53,706 nucleotides of DNA from Alteromonadaceae bacterium (GCA_014872785.1 WKFJ01000013.1:1-53706), one strand, 5' to 3'. Positions 26,707 through 35,707 are shown, numbered from the stretch's first letter. Numbers and translations: made by a program. The notes: generated by a model not told the origin, from the sequence alone.

Positions 26707-27714
26707 ATGTTGAATATTAGACAACAACCTCGTGAGATTTCTGGCGCGACAGAAGCTGACCTAACGGATTCTTTGCTGACAAGTAACGAGCCTGTCGTAT
26801 TGCGAGGCCTAATTGCATCCTGGCCTGCCTGTATAGCTGCAAGGACGTCTAATGAATCTTTGGTAAGCTACTTCAAATCATTTGAAAACGGCAAAAAGGT
26901 GAGAGTGTTTAGTGCTCCTCCTGAGGTAAAAGGTCGTTACTTTTACAATAACGCTTTAGATGGATTTAATTTTAACGCCAGACCACAGTTGTTTACTCAG
27001 CTGTTAGATGAACTATTGGCATTAGAGAGTTCAAACCAGTCTGAATCTAAATATTTAGGCTCCACGGCAATTAATGCCATTATGCCCGGGTTTCGCGAGC
27101 AATATGAACTCACCCCACTTTCCGACAAACCAATCGTGAGTATTTGGATAGGTAACCACTCCAGGATCGCCGCCCACTATGACGTAACAGATAACGTAGC
27201 ATGTAACGTTGCCGGCAAGCGCGAGTTCATCCTGTTTCCACCGGAACAAATGGAAAACCTTTATATTGGCCCTATCGACTTCACACCTGCGGGTCAACCC
27301 GCGAGCCTAGTGGATTTTCATGCACCAGACTTTGAGGCCTTCCCTAAGTTTAAAACAGCACTCGAACATGCTCTCATTGCGAAATTAGAACCAGGTGACG
27401 CTATTTTCATACCCAGCATGTGGTGGCATCACGTTGAAGGTAAAAGTGCCTTTAACGTTTTAGTTAACTATTGGTGGCGACAAATTGGCCATCATGCCGG
27501 CACCCCTATGGATGCGATGCAACATGCTATTCTGGCGATTAGAGACTTGCCAGAATCACAGCGATTGCTGTGGCAAAAGCAGTTCGAGAAGTACGTATTT
27601 AACCCACAGGAACAAGCACATATTCCCGAGAATGCTCGTGGTATATTGAATAAGTTGGATGAGCAGAGTGCTCGAATGTTACGAGCTACTCTGCTGAATA
27701 AATTGAATAGGTAA
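26707..27714 (+). CDS. Cupin-like JmjC-type Fe(II)/2-oxoglutarate oxygenase
   Basis: The 335-residue protein belongs to the cupin_8/JmjC-like group. The iron-binding facial triad is likely His-x-Asp in AAHYDVTDN (H and D around 158-160) and the later His in MWWHHVEG. It also has VAGKREFILFPPEQMENLY and the aromatic WWRQIG. Such enzymes hydroxylate proteins or small molecules. It starts eight bases after the SapC stop, completing the halogenase-SapC-cupin operon. Together with the flavin halogenase this gives two oxidative enzymes of unknown substrate beside a glucan receptor. The gene converges on the secreted GH17 gene. Confidence 0.9.
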   Translation: MLNIRQQPREISGATEADLTDSLLTSNEPVVLRGLIASWPACIAARTSNESLVSYFKSFENGKKVRVFSAPPEVKGRYFYNNALDGFNFNARPQLFTQLLDELLALESSNQSESKYLGSTAINAIMPGFREQYELTPLSDKPIVSIWIGNHSRIAAHYDVTDNVACNVAGKREFILFPPEQMENLYIGPIDFTPAGQPASLVDFHAPDFEAFPKFKTALEHALIAKLEPGDAIFIPSMWWHHVEGKSAFNVLVNYWWRQIGHHAGTPMDAMQHAILAIRDLPESQRLLWQKQFEKYVFNPQEQAHIPENARGILNKLDEQSARMLRATLLNKLNR

Positions 27715-27745
27715 TCTTGCTGTTAACAGGTTTTGTATTTAATAA

Positions 27746-27762
27746 GTTAGTTCGATACTAAC
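27746..27762. terminator. Weak hairpin between convergent cupin and GH17 genes
   Basis: GTTAGT (27746-27751) and ACTAAC (27757-27762) form a 6-bp stem with a 5-base loop overlapping the GH17 stop codon. There is only a partial T tract on the minus side (TTATTAAAT). It may help end both converging transcripts. Confidence 0.35.
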
Positions 27763-28795
27763 CCGCCTTCTTAACCTGATAACCTTGCATCACCTGTTTA
27801 GGGCTGCGATCTACAAAGAAAATGCCCCAGTGTTTTTCTGCGCCTTGGGCGTTGCTCGGGTCGCCTTTCCAAGGTTCATCAAACGCTTCAAAAAAGAAAA
27901 ACGTTGTGTTGGTTTTTTCTGCCCAGTCATAGATTTCATCAAAATAGCGAGTTTGATTGGCTTCATTGGACTGACCGCTAAATTCAGTAGATGTGGTCGC
28001 CCAGCCACCTTCTAAAATCATGATCGGTTTGCCCGGTAATGCTTGTTGTACCCTTTCAATATTCTCAATGGTGTAAGACAGCCCCTCTTCGATGGGTTTA
28101 TTTTCCCATACTGGATAGGTGTGTACCCCTAAGAAGTCAACTTCTGCAGCTAGAGGCGCACCATCTTGTATCCACCATTCGTAGTTGTCTGCAGTCGTCA
28201 CGGGCTGGCCTACCGCAGCTTTGACTTGACGTACATAGCTGACCATCGCCGTTAACGTTACCATGTGGTCATTCCAATCGACTAACGCTTCATTGCCCAC
28301 GTTGATCGCAACGACAATATCTTTATAACGATTGGCCAATTCAATTCCGCGAGCCACTTCCTGCGCATTTTTAATTTTGTTTGTACTTAGCTCATCCGCT
28401 GGAATGGGCTCATGCAGCCAAGGACAGCCTTCGTGATTGCTGATTTCAGCATCCAGCCACATTCCGAGTAACACAGTAATGGGTAGCTTGTGTTTTTCAA
28501 TGAGCGCAAGCGTCATTGCGCTGTTCTCGCCTGAGTCGTACAAACGGATAAGATTAAAGTCATGCGCAATCAATATGCGTAAATCTTCTAATATTTCCGC
28601 TTCGCTAGGGTTAACAGCCCCCTCACCTCTATCTGGATGCTGCCCCTCTCTAAAACCCGAATAAGCGATGGCTTTTACCTTGCCATCAAGTAAGTCTGTT
28701 GTGTTTTGCTGATATTCAGCGTTTACCATTCTAATACCACCTAATAGTAAAAATAAACTGATTGTAAGTGTTCTAAGCTTGTTCAGGGCTAGCAT
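27758..28795 (-). CDS. Secreted GH17 beta-1,3-glucanase or glucanosyltransferase
   Basis: With the ATG at 28795 the protein has 345 residues (a GTG nine bases upstream is the alternative). A Sec signal peptide ends at VNA. The GH17 barrel has the acid/base Glu in VGNEAL (about residue 169) and the nucleophile in ILEGGWAT (about 262); other marks are IRLYDSGE, LGVHTYPVWE and FFEAFDEPWK. It should act in the periplasm on oligosaccharides imported by the receptor. Its start overlaps the end of the GPH transporter gene by 23 bases, so it is translated after and with the transporter. It is only distantly like the cytosolic GH17, so the two are not a recent duplication. Confidence 0.92.
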   Translation of the reverse strand: MLALNKLRTLTISLFLLLGGIRMVNAEYQQNTTDLLDGKVKAIAYSGFREGQHPDRGEGAVNPSEAEILEDLRILIAHDFNLIRLYDSGENSAMTLALIEKHKLPITVLLGMWLDAEISNHEGCPWLHEPIPADELSTNKIKNAQEVARGIELANRYKDIVVAINVGNEALVDWNDHMVTLTAMVSYVRQVKAAVGQPVTTADNYEWWIQDGAPLAAEVDFLGVHTYPVWENKPIEEGLSYTIENIERVQQALPGKPIMILEGGWATTSTEFSGQSNEANQTRYFDEIYDWAEKTNTTFFFFEAFDEPWKGDPSNAQGAEKHWGIFFVDRSPKQVMQGYQVKKAG

Positions 28796-30230
28796 CTTGC
28801 GCACCCGCTTTACCGCGTTTTGCTTCTAGTGCTTCGCGAATTTCATGAGCCTTTTGCTCAGTAATCGGAAACAGTGCAACAAGCCAAATCGCCAACAAGG
28901 AACACACCGTTGGCACAGCGGCATCGTAGAATCGCATCATCATTAATGTGTCTGCGGTTTGGTTGCTCTCAAGCGCTACGTCAAACCCGGTACCCACTAA
29001 CAAGAAACCGCCAATAGCAAATGCAGCAGCTTGGCCAAGCTTAACCACCCACCAGAAAATAGAACCAAACATACCTTCACGGCGCTCGCCTGTTTCCAAT
29101 TCGTCCATGTCACATACATCGGCAATCATAGAGCCCATTAACGCCCAAAGTGGGCCTAGGCCAAAGGCAGAAAGCACAGCTGGAATAAGAGTCAGTAAAG
29201 GATATTCTGGAATGTAGAGTACCCATTTTGACGCATAGCCGACTGCCGAAATAGCGATGGCGATAAAGAAGGCTTTACGCTTACCGATTTTTGTGGCCAA
29301 GAAACTGACGAAAGGAATAACGAATAACGTCGCCGCTGCGGCAGCGGTTCCCGTATAGCCAACATATGTTGCACCTGCGGCTTGGTCACCGCCAAATACG
29401 TAATAAATCAGCACGTAAGCTTGTAAAGACGCAACCATCATAAATCCGTTAAATACCAAGAAGGTCGCGCCACATAGACACAAGAAAGGCTTGAACTTGA
29501 TCGTCGCGATTAAGCCTCGGAAGAAGTCTTTAACCCCCATTTGTTTTGATTCTTCAGGAGACAGACCTAGCGGCATAACTATTCGCTCTTTTAAAAGCAA
29601 TGCAGGCAACACACCTACAGCAATTGCAAAAACGCCAATTATTATGGCAAGTACCCCTGCGCCTTCAATCATACTGTCCCACATGCTTTCGTTTTGCATG
29701 AACCATAGGAACCAAGGCGAGATTAAGTACACGATATATCCCATAAAACTCTGTACTGCCATAAGCCGGGTTCGTTCGTGGTAGTCGGGGGTCAACTCAT
29801 AACCCAGCGCAACCCAAGGCGTGGCAAATACGGGATAGGCCAGGAAGAAAATCAGCGACCCAATGAGGAAAAACCAAAAATAGAAGTTTTCCGATTTGCC
29901 TTCAGGAAACTGCCACAAGGCCATAAAGACAAGTCCCACCGCAATGGCGCCGACAAAAATGTAAGGTCTGCGTCGTCCCCACTTTGAGCGCGTGTTATCG
30001 GAGATGTAGCCCATCAATGGATCAGTCAAAGCATCCATTATTCTTGGTAAAGAACTCAGCAGCCCCACTAAGGCGGGGCTCATGCCTAATCCTAAATTCA
30101 ATACAATTGCCATTCGGCCTATGGCGTCGGCTAATGTATTGTTCACCATGGCGCCAAGGCCGTAAATTACCTTGTTTTTATGGGGAACACGGTCTTCGGG
30201 CGCGGTTTTATAGTGGACGTCGTCACTCAT
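28773..30230 (-). CDS. GPH family (glycoside-pentoside-hexuronide) cation symporter
   Basis: Starting at ATG 30230 (AGGA eight bases upstream), the product has 485 residues and about 12 membrane helices. The N-terminal half shows YGLGAMVNNTLADAIG and the GPH signature around DALTDPLMGYISDNTRSKWGRRRPY. Members import glycosides with Na+ or H+. Encoded with the secreted GH17 and divergent from the two GH3 genes, it likely imports beta-glucan oligosaccharides or gentio/laminaribiose-type sugars. The C-terminal tail is charged and soluble. A TTG start at 30269 would add 13 residues but has no support. Confidence 0.92.
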   Translation of the reverse strand: MSDDVHYKTAPEDRVPHKNKVIYGLGAMVNNTLADAIGRMAIVLNLGLGMSPALVGLLSSLPRIMDALTDPLMGYISDNTRSKWGRRRPYIFVGAIAVGLVFMALWQFPEGKSENFYFWFFLIGSLIFFLAYPVFATPWVALGYELTPDYHERTRLMAVQSFMGYIVYLISPWFLWFMQNESMWDSMIEGAGVLAIIIGVFAIAVGVLPALLLKERIVMPLGLSPEESKQMGVKDFFRGLIATIKFKPFLCLCGATFLVFNGFMMVASLQAYVLIYYVFGGDQAAGATYVGYTGTAAAAATLFVIPFVSFLATKIGKRKAFFIAIAISAVGYASKWVLYIPEYPLLTLIPAVLSAFGLGPLWALMGSMIADVCDMDELETGERREGMFGSIFWWVVKLGQAAAFAIGGFLLVGTGFDVALESNQTADTLMMMRFYDAAVPTVCSLLAIWLVALFPITEQKAHEIREALEAKRGKAGAQDASPEQA

Positions 30231-30280
30231 TCTTATATCCTGACTTGTTGGGCTAGTGCTTATGTGCAAGTAAACGAAAT

Positions 30281-30300
30281 GTTAATGAGCCTACATTAAC
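30281..30300. promoter_or_regulatory. Candidate operator between the GPH/GH17 and GH3 transcripts
   Basis: GTTAATG (30281-30287) and CATTAAC (30294-30300) are perfect 7-base arms with a 6-base spacer (20 bp in total), a size typical of LacI-type operators. It lies 51 bases before the GPH start and about 214 before the GH3 start. The half word TACATTAACT recurs at 11416-11425 before the sugar MFS gene. No LacI-type regulator gene is in the window. Confidence 0.45.
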
Positions 30301-30513
30301 TGGTCACAGTTGGTCTACAAGCCAAATTCGGTCAGAGGGTATTGATGCTACGACCAAATGGTTTTCCCTGCGCTAAACTTGAGCGAAAGAGTTGTATTAA
30401 TAGCGTCCTTATTACCTTGCATCGAGTCCGTTTTAGCTCGTTTACGTGGCAAGTTGACATAGATTACGTCATGGTTACCGAACTAAAAAAGAGACTTATA
30501 AGTTCTAACTATC

Positions 30514-32733
30514 TTGAACAGAAAAACGCAGAAAGAAATTGCGACATCAAAAGAAGACGTGCGATCAAGAGTGCAACAACTGCTCTCGCAGATGACGCAG
30601 GAAGAGAAAATAGGCCAATTGTGCCAAGTTTCTGGAGCCGAAGGTTATGTTCCGGATCATATACGTCATGCCATCCAATCCGGTCAGGTTGGCTCAGTCA
30701 TAAATGAAGTACACAAAGAAACCATTAACGAATTGCAGCGCATCGCCATTGAGGAAAGCAGATTAGGCATACCTCTGTTAGTGGGACGAGACGTTATTCA
30801 TGGCTTTAAGACGATTTTTCCCATCCCGTTGGGACAAGCCGCATCATGGAACCCTGAGATTATTGAGCAAGGCGCAAAAGTAGCTGCAAAAGAAGCGTCA
30901 ATGGCAGGCGTGAATTGGACCTTCGCCCCCATGATTGATATTAGCCGAGACCCGCGTTGGGGTCGTATTGCCGAGAGTTTAGGTGAAGATCCGTACTTAT
31001 GCGCTGAGCTCGGTTCAGCCATGGTGAAAGGTTTCCAAGGCGACTATCTATACGGCGAGAGCATTGCCGCATGTGCTAAACATTTCGTAGGTTATGGGGC
31101 AGCAGAGAGTGGCAAAGATTATTGCGCTACCAATATTCCGCCTAATGAATTACGCAATGTGCACATGGTGCCGTTCAAGGCAGCAAGCGAGAATAAGGTC
31201 GCCACTTTTATGTCGTCCTTTAGCGATATCGATGGCGTCCCAGCCAGCGGCAACAAATGGCTGTTTGACCAAGTATTGCGTAAAGATTGGCAATTCGAGG
31301 GGTTTGTTGTCAGTGATTGGGAATCTATTTCTCAACTAACTATTCACGGTTTAACTGAAAACCTGAAAGGCGCAGCTTGGAAAGCATTTGACGCTGGTAT
31401 TGATATGGAAATGGTCAGTACTGGCTACCGAGACCATTTATCAGAATTGCTACAAGAGCACGACGAAGACGATACCCGACTCAATCAAATGGTCGAACGT
31501 ATTTTAACGACGAAGTTTCAGTTGGGTTTATTCGATCAACCCACGCTGGAATGTCCAGGAATTTTTGAGCAATTGCCCGAAGCGCATTTACAAGCCGCCA
31601 AACAAGCTGCTGTAGAAAGTTGTGTCCTATTGCAAAACAGAGACGATGTCTTACCTCTAAACAAAAATCTAAGCAAAATTGCAGTTATCGGACCTCTTGC
31701 GGATGACGGTTACGAGCAGCTGGGCACCTGGATTTTTGACGGTGAAGAGCGACACAGCCAATCGATTTTATCTGCAGTTCAATCCAGTGTTTCTGAGCAG
31801 ACTCAAGTCGAATTTCATCGAGCAATGAACACCAGCCGCAGTCATGAAGTTCAAAACATGGATGCGCTAACAGAATCGGTCAGTAACGCAGACGTTGCTA
31901 TTTTGGTGTTAGGCGAGGAAGCAATATTGTCGGGTGAGGCACATTGTAGAGCTGAACTAGGTTTGCCCGGATGCCAGGAACAGCTCATCGAGCAGCTTAG
32001 ACAAACTGATACCCAGCTTGTTTTGGTGATATTGGCCGGAAGACCACTGACATTAGAACCCGTGTTAAATAATGTTGACGCTGTTTTGTACGCGTGGCAT
32101 CCCGGTAGTATGGGCGGTCCGGCGGTTGCAGACTTATTGTTCGGCGACGCTAACCCAAGTGGCAAACTGCCAGTTACCTTTCCTCGCAAAGTTGGACAAA
32201 TCCCCATTTATTATTCCCAAAAACTGTCTGGTAAGCCTGTTAATGAACACAATTTCGTGCACATTGATGATATTCCAGTACGAGCTGCACAAACATCGTT
32301 AGGCATGGCCTCTAACCATTTAGATGTGCATTTTACACCGCAGTTTCAGTTTGGTTTCGGTCTGTCTTACAGTCAGTTTAGTTATCAGAATCTGCAGCTC
32401 TCAACTAAGCAAATTGATGTAGACGGAACACTCGTCGTCAGTGTCGATGTACATAATACTTCGAACCGCACAGGCGTAGAGGTTGTGCAATTGTATATCC
32501 ATGATAGAGTAGCGTCCCTGACTCGCCCCCCTAAAGAACTCAAAGGATTTCAAAGGGTTAGTATCGGCCCCGGGCAAACTCAAACCGTTACGTTCAACAT
32601 TGATAAGCGACATCTGGGCTTTTATATAGCCGACGGAACCTATCTCTGTGAGCCAGGTATTTTCAGCATTGGAATAGGTAGCAGCTCTAATCCTGAACTT
32701 TGGAACGAATTTGAACTCATAAAGACGCCTTAA
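30514..32733 (+). CDS. Cytosolic GH3 beta-glucosidase (BglX-like)
   Basis: The 739-residue protein lacks a signal peptide. The GH3 N-terminal barrel has GRDVIHGFKTIFPIPLG, the KHFVGYGA loop and nucleophile Asp268 in FVVSDWESI. The (alpha/beta)6 sandwich follows (AVESCVLLQNRDDVLPLNK, WHPGSMGGPAVADLLFGDANP), and the C-terminal fibronectin-III-like domain ends the protein (about 640-739). The start is TTG: an in-frame stop at 30499-30501 leaves no upstream ATG, and the first internal Met (residue 27) would cut into the conserved QLLSQMTQEEKIGQ segment. It is the first gene of a GH3 pair and should release glucose from imported beta-glucan oligosaccharides. Confidence 0.9.
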   Translation: MNRKTQKEIATSKEDVRSRVQQLLSQMTQEEKIGQLCQVSGAEGYVPDHIRHAIQSGQVGSVINEVHKETINELQRIAIEESRLGIPLLVGRDVIHGFKTIFPIPLGQAASWNPEIIEQGAKVAAKEASMAGVNWTFAPMIDISRDPRWGRIAESLGEDPYLCAELGSAMVKGFQGDYLYGESIAACAKHFVGYGAAESGKDYCATNIPPNELRNVHMVPFKAASENKVATFMSSFSDIDGVPASGNKWLFDQVLRKDWQFEGFVVSDWESISQLTIHGLTENLKGAAWKAFDAGIDMEMVSTGYRDHLSELLQEHDEDDTRLNQMVERILTTKFQLGLFDQPTLECPGIFEQLPEAHLQAAKQAAVESCVLLQNRDDVLPLNKNLSKIAVIGPLADDGYEQLGTWIFDGEERHSQSILSAVQSSVSEQTQVEFHRAMNTSRSHEVQNMDALTESVSNADVAILVLGEEAILSGEAHCRAELGLPGCQEQLIEQLRQTDTQLVLVILAGRPLTLEPVLNNVDAVLYAWHPGSMGGPAVADLLFGDANPSGKLPVTFPRKVGQIPIYYSQKLSGKPVNEHNFVHIDDIPVRAAQTSLGMASNHLDVHFTPQFQFGFGLSYSQFSYQNLQLSTKQIDVDGTLVVSVDVHNTSNRTGVEVVQLYIHDRVASLTRPPKELKGFQRVSIGPGQTQTVTFNIDKRHLGFYIADGTYLCEPGIFSIGIGSSSNPELWNEFELIKTP

Positions 32734-32747
32734 TTACAAAGAAAACG

Positions 32748-32810
32748 ATGACTCAACCCACTCTGACTAACGACAATCTCTTAGATTAGGTTCAGGAACT
32801 GCTGAAACAG
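32748..32810 (+). other. Original 5' end of the second GH3 gene, cut by an in-frame TAG
   Basis: In the frame of the second GH3 gene, an ATG at 32748 opens 13 codons (MTQPTLTNDNLLD), then TAG at 32787-32789, then VQELLKQ straight into MSLPEKVGQM at 32811. VQELLKQMSLPEKVGQ matches the canonical beginning of GH3 enzymes (compare QQLLSQMTQEEKIGQ in the neighbour), so the frame upstream of the stop is the true ancestral N-terminus. A single base change from a sense codon such as CAG, AAG or GAG would explain it. Confidence 0.75.
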
Positions 32811-34607
32811 ATGAGCCTGCCTGAAAAAGTGGGTCAGATGACGCAAGCAGAGAGAATGACGTGCACTCCTGAACAGGCAGCGAAATATAACCTTGGGTCG
32901 ATTCTTAGTAGTGCTGGTTCAAGTCCGGAGAATAACCACCCACAGGCTTGGGTGGATATGGTAGATAGCTACTGGCAAGCGGGGTTCAAATACCCACGAG
33001 CGCATAAGCATATTCCAATCATGTACGGCTTAGATGCAATCCACGGCAACAATAATGTCTATGGAGCAACAGTATTCCCTCACAACATTGGACTAGGAGC
33101 AACAGGCGACGCTGCGCTGATCAGCAAGACGGCAGAGATAACCCGCAGAGAAGTGTTGGCAACAGGTGTAGATTGGGTTTTTGGTCCTAATCTATCAGTA
33201 GCAAGAGACAAGCATTGGGGAAGAACTTACGAAAGTTTTTCAGAGACACCTGAAGTAGTTTCTGAATACGCCCCACTCTTAGTCAATGCATTGCAAAACG
33301 ACTTAGATATTGACAGTGTCATCGCTTGCGTGAAGCATTGGATCGGTGATGGCGGCACCCATCAGGGTATCGACCAAGGCGATACGCGCTTACCTTATGC
33401 AGAGTTAATGCGTATACACGGAGCACCCTATGAACATGCCATTGAAGCCGGGGTGCTTACTGTGATGTGCTCATTCAGCAGCTTCAACGGTACAAAATGT
33501 CACGCTAACCGCTTTTTGTTGACGGATGTTTTGAAAGGTCAACTCGGCTTTCCTGGATTTGTGGTATCGGACATGCAGGGCATCGACTACTTATCTGACG
33601 ACTTTTATCGCGCCGTCGAACAAGGTGTGAACGCCGGTATAGATATGTTTATGTTGCCAGAAAATTGGCAAGCGTTTATCGAACACCTTATTAATCACGT
33701 GGAAATGGGAAGCGTATCCATGTCGCGCATCAATGATGCGGTGTCGCGAATACTCTATGTAAAAATGGCTTATGGTCTTTTTGATAAACCCAATCCCAAA
33801 CGACGTATATGGTCTAATCACAGTTCCTTCGGTTCTGATGAGCACCGCGCTATTGCGCGTGAAGCCGTGCGTAAATCGCAGGTACTGCTCAAAAACCAAG
33901 ACATATTACCACTTCGCAAAGATGCTAGAGTTTATGTCGCGGGTAAGAACGCTCACAACTTAGGACACCAATGTGGTGGTTTTACGATCACTTGGCAAGG
34001 TGTGTCAGGCAATGACACTATTAAAGGCACCTCAATATTTGAAGGTATTCAAGCACTCTGTGAAACTGCAACATTAGCAAGCGATATGTTAGGACAAGAT
34101 GTCGCAGCAGAAGATTGCGATGTAGCCATAGTCGTCATTGGAGAAAAGCCCTATGCGGAGGGAATGGGAGACATTCGCGAGGGAAATGACAATATCGTCA
34201 AAGCTGGCAGCATGGTTAACGGCCAATTAAATGTAATTAAACCCAAAGGTAGTAGTTTGGAATTGGGTGACCTTTACCCTGAAGATATCGCGTTAATCAA
34301 CAACCTCCACAAAAAAGGCATTCCTATCGTTACGCTATTAGTCTCAGGACGCCCTTTACTGATTCAAGATGCTCTTTCCAAGTCAAAAGCTTTTGTCGCT
34401 TCTTGGTTGCCTGGCAGTGAAGGAGCAGGGATTGCAGATGTGCTATTTGGCGACGCAGACTTTACCGGAAGACTCGCCTGCTCTTGGCCAAAACAAAGCA
34501 GACCTACTGTCAATGTTGGGGATAAGGATTATCAGGTGTTATTTCCATTCGGCTACGGATTGAGTTACCAATCACAGAAGGATGTTGAGCAGCAACAAAC
34601 TGCGTAA
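32811..34607 (+). CDS. Second GH3 beta-glucosidase, N-terminus interrupted upstream
   Basis: The open frame from ATG 32811 encodes 598 residues and otherwise looks intact: GLDAIHGNNNVYGATVFPHN, GPNLSVARDKHWGRTYES, KHWIGDGGTHQG and nucleophile Asp254 in GFVVSDMQGID. The second domain has SQVLLKNQDILPL, WLPGSEGAGIADVLFGDADF and ends at FPFGYGLSY. It resembles ExoI/ExoP-type exo-beta-1,3/1,4-glucosidases of two domains and lacks the fibronectin-like domain of its neighbour. No signal peptide is seen in either reading. Translation could restart at 32811, which removes about 21 ancestral residues, or the protein may be made by readthrough. The body shows no other stops or frameshifts, so loss of function, if any, is recent. 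Confidence 0.8.
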   Translation: MSLPEKVGQMTQAERMTCTPEQAAKYNLGSILSSAGSSPENNHPQAWVDMVDSYWQAGFKYPRAHKHIPIMYGLDAIHGNNNVYGATVFPHNIGLGATGDAALISKTAEITRREVLATGVDWVFGPNLSVARDKHWGRTYESFSETPEVVSEYAPLLVNALQNDLDIDSVIACVKHWIGDGGTHQGIDQGDTRLPYAELMRIHGAPYEHAIEAGVLTVMCSFSSFNGTKCHANRFLLTDVLKGQLGFPGFVVSDMQGIDYLSDDFYRAVEQGVNAGIDMFMLPENWQAFIEHLINHVEMGSVSMSRINDAVSRILYVKMAYGLFDKPNPKRRIWSNHSSFGSDEHRAIAREAVRKSQVLLKNQDILPLRKDARVYVAGKNAHNLGHQCGGFTITWQGVSGNDTIKGTSIFEGIQALCETATLASDMLGQDVAAEDCDVAIVVIGEKPYAEGMGDIREGNDNIVKAGSMVNGQLNVIKPKGSSLELGDLYPEDIALINNLHKKGIPIVTLLVSGRPLLIQDALSKSKAFVASWLPGSEGAGIADVLFGDADFTGRLACSWPKQSRPTVNVGDKDYQVLFPFGYGLSYQSQKDVEQQQTA

Positions 34608-34627
34608 TACTGCCCTTTTCCCTATTT

Positions 34628-35314
34628 TTATTTGCTCATGCCACCATAAGCAGTCTCAAATCTTTGCATAATGGCGTTGGCATTTGGTGTGCGGTTGTGA
34701 ATAGCCAAAAAAATAGGAATTTCGGAAACCTTGTGATTATTTAGCTGGGTATCAGGAAAGTTCTTTTGTAGATAGTCCATCATAGCCCAGTATCCGAGAA
34801 CGTAGTCGGCTTTGTCAGCCAGCAGCAATTTAATCGCCTCTAGTTGATTTTCAACTACAACAAATTGTCCTCTTTGCGCCTCATCGAGGCTTTGCTGCAG
34901 GTATCCACCATAACTATAGCCTTTGATTAATACCACTCTTTGACCCGCTAAGTGAGCAAGGGTAGATATCTCGGGTTTGTCAAACAGCCAGAAAACACGT
35001 AAATCGAAATGAGCAAACGGCTTTTCACTAAGTAGAACATTCTCCATTCCAGGCATACCTTTGGGCAGTGCCGCTAGTTCCACTTTGCCAGTTGCGATTG
35101 AAGAGTAAAAACGTTTAATCGGCGTATTAATCGCTTTAAACTCTATCTCCGCTTCTTGTAACAGTGGCTCTAACTGCTTAATCCAAATTCCCGACAGGTT
35201 GCCATCAATATCAAAATAGGCATAAGGTGGAAAGAAAGGTGCAGCTAACTTCATCTCAGCCTTTGCTGTAAATGAAATACACACACACAAGAGCAACAAC
35301 TTGGCAAATCTCAT
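34628..35314 (-). CDS. Periplasmic solute-binding-like protein (SBP_bac_3 type)
   Basis: The 228-residue protein has a signal peptide ending at AKA (residue 19). The mature part reads MKLAAPFFPPYAYFD, GIWIKQLEPLLQEAEIEF, IKRFYSSIATGKVELAALP and VVLIKGYSYGGYLQQSL, as in short family-3 solute-binding proteins. There is no transporter beside it. It is the second such orphan in the window, but the two are not close copies of each other. It converges on the second GH3 gene with only 20 bases between them. The ligand is unknown. Confidence 0.8.
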   Translation of the reverse strand: MRFAKLLLLCVCISFTAKAEMKLAAPFFPPYAYFDIDGNLSGIWIKQLEPLLQEAEIEFKAINTPIKRFYSSIATGKVELAALPKGMPGMENVLLSEKPFAHFDLRVFWLFDKPEISTLAHLAGQRVVLIKGYSYGGYLQQSLDEAQRGQFVVVENQLEAIKLLLADKADYVLGYWAMMDYLQKNFPDTQLNNHKVSEIPIFLAIHNRTPNANAIMQRFETAYGGMSK

Positions 35315-35416
35315 TTTCGCTCGCTCATTTTTTACACTGGTAAGATCAGTCTAGACGAATATTTTGCAGGTGTGCAAGCTACTTAACCTCGTTTGTGAAG
35401 AAAATGTGAATATAAT

Positions 35417-35707
35417 TTACATAACTTTCGTGAATACCACAGGCTCAGCGCGCAACCCGATGGTTAGTGAAGGCGATTGAGCACCCTCACCTACATCAAG
35501 AAAGACTTGAAATGTGGGGACCATAAACCTAGGAAATTCCTCGATTGCAAACGTCTCCAATCGTCGACCTTAATGGTGTTTTAGGCCAAGGCGATAGGCC
35601 GGAAACTCAATAAATAATTTGTTGTTCTGCTCTGCGATAGCCAGTTTACCAAAGCCATCTGCGTGATATTCGCCAACAAACTTAAGAAGGCTTAAAGATA
35701 AAACCAT
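35417..35707 (-). pseudogene. Remnant of a DUF3471 domain (C-terminus of a beta-lactamase-fold serine hydrolase)
   Basis: In an otherwise empty 607-base gap, one minus-strand frame reads LLKFVGEYHADGFGKLAIAE, then NNKLFIEFPAYRLGLKHH, then a TAA stop (35570-35572), then GRRLETFAIEEFPRF, LTIGLRAEPVVFTKVM and a proper stop at 35417-35419. The pattern YVGxY-(x)n-GYG-x-LxV, LxLxF, L-x-HW-x-DTF and a C-terminal IxFTRV is that of DUF3471, found at the end of PF00144 serine hydrolases. Here LKHH-stop-GRRLETF lines up with that L-x-H-to-TFE segment. The catalytic domain upstream is missing, so this is a decayed fragment. Confidence 0.6.

Noticed and set aside
30342..30707. 121-codon open frame overlapping the start of the first GH3 gene
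   Set aside because: It overlaps the conserved GH3 N-terminus in another frame and its product has no plausible domain.
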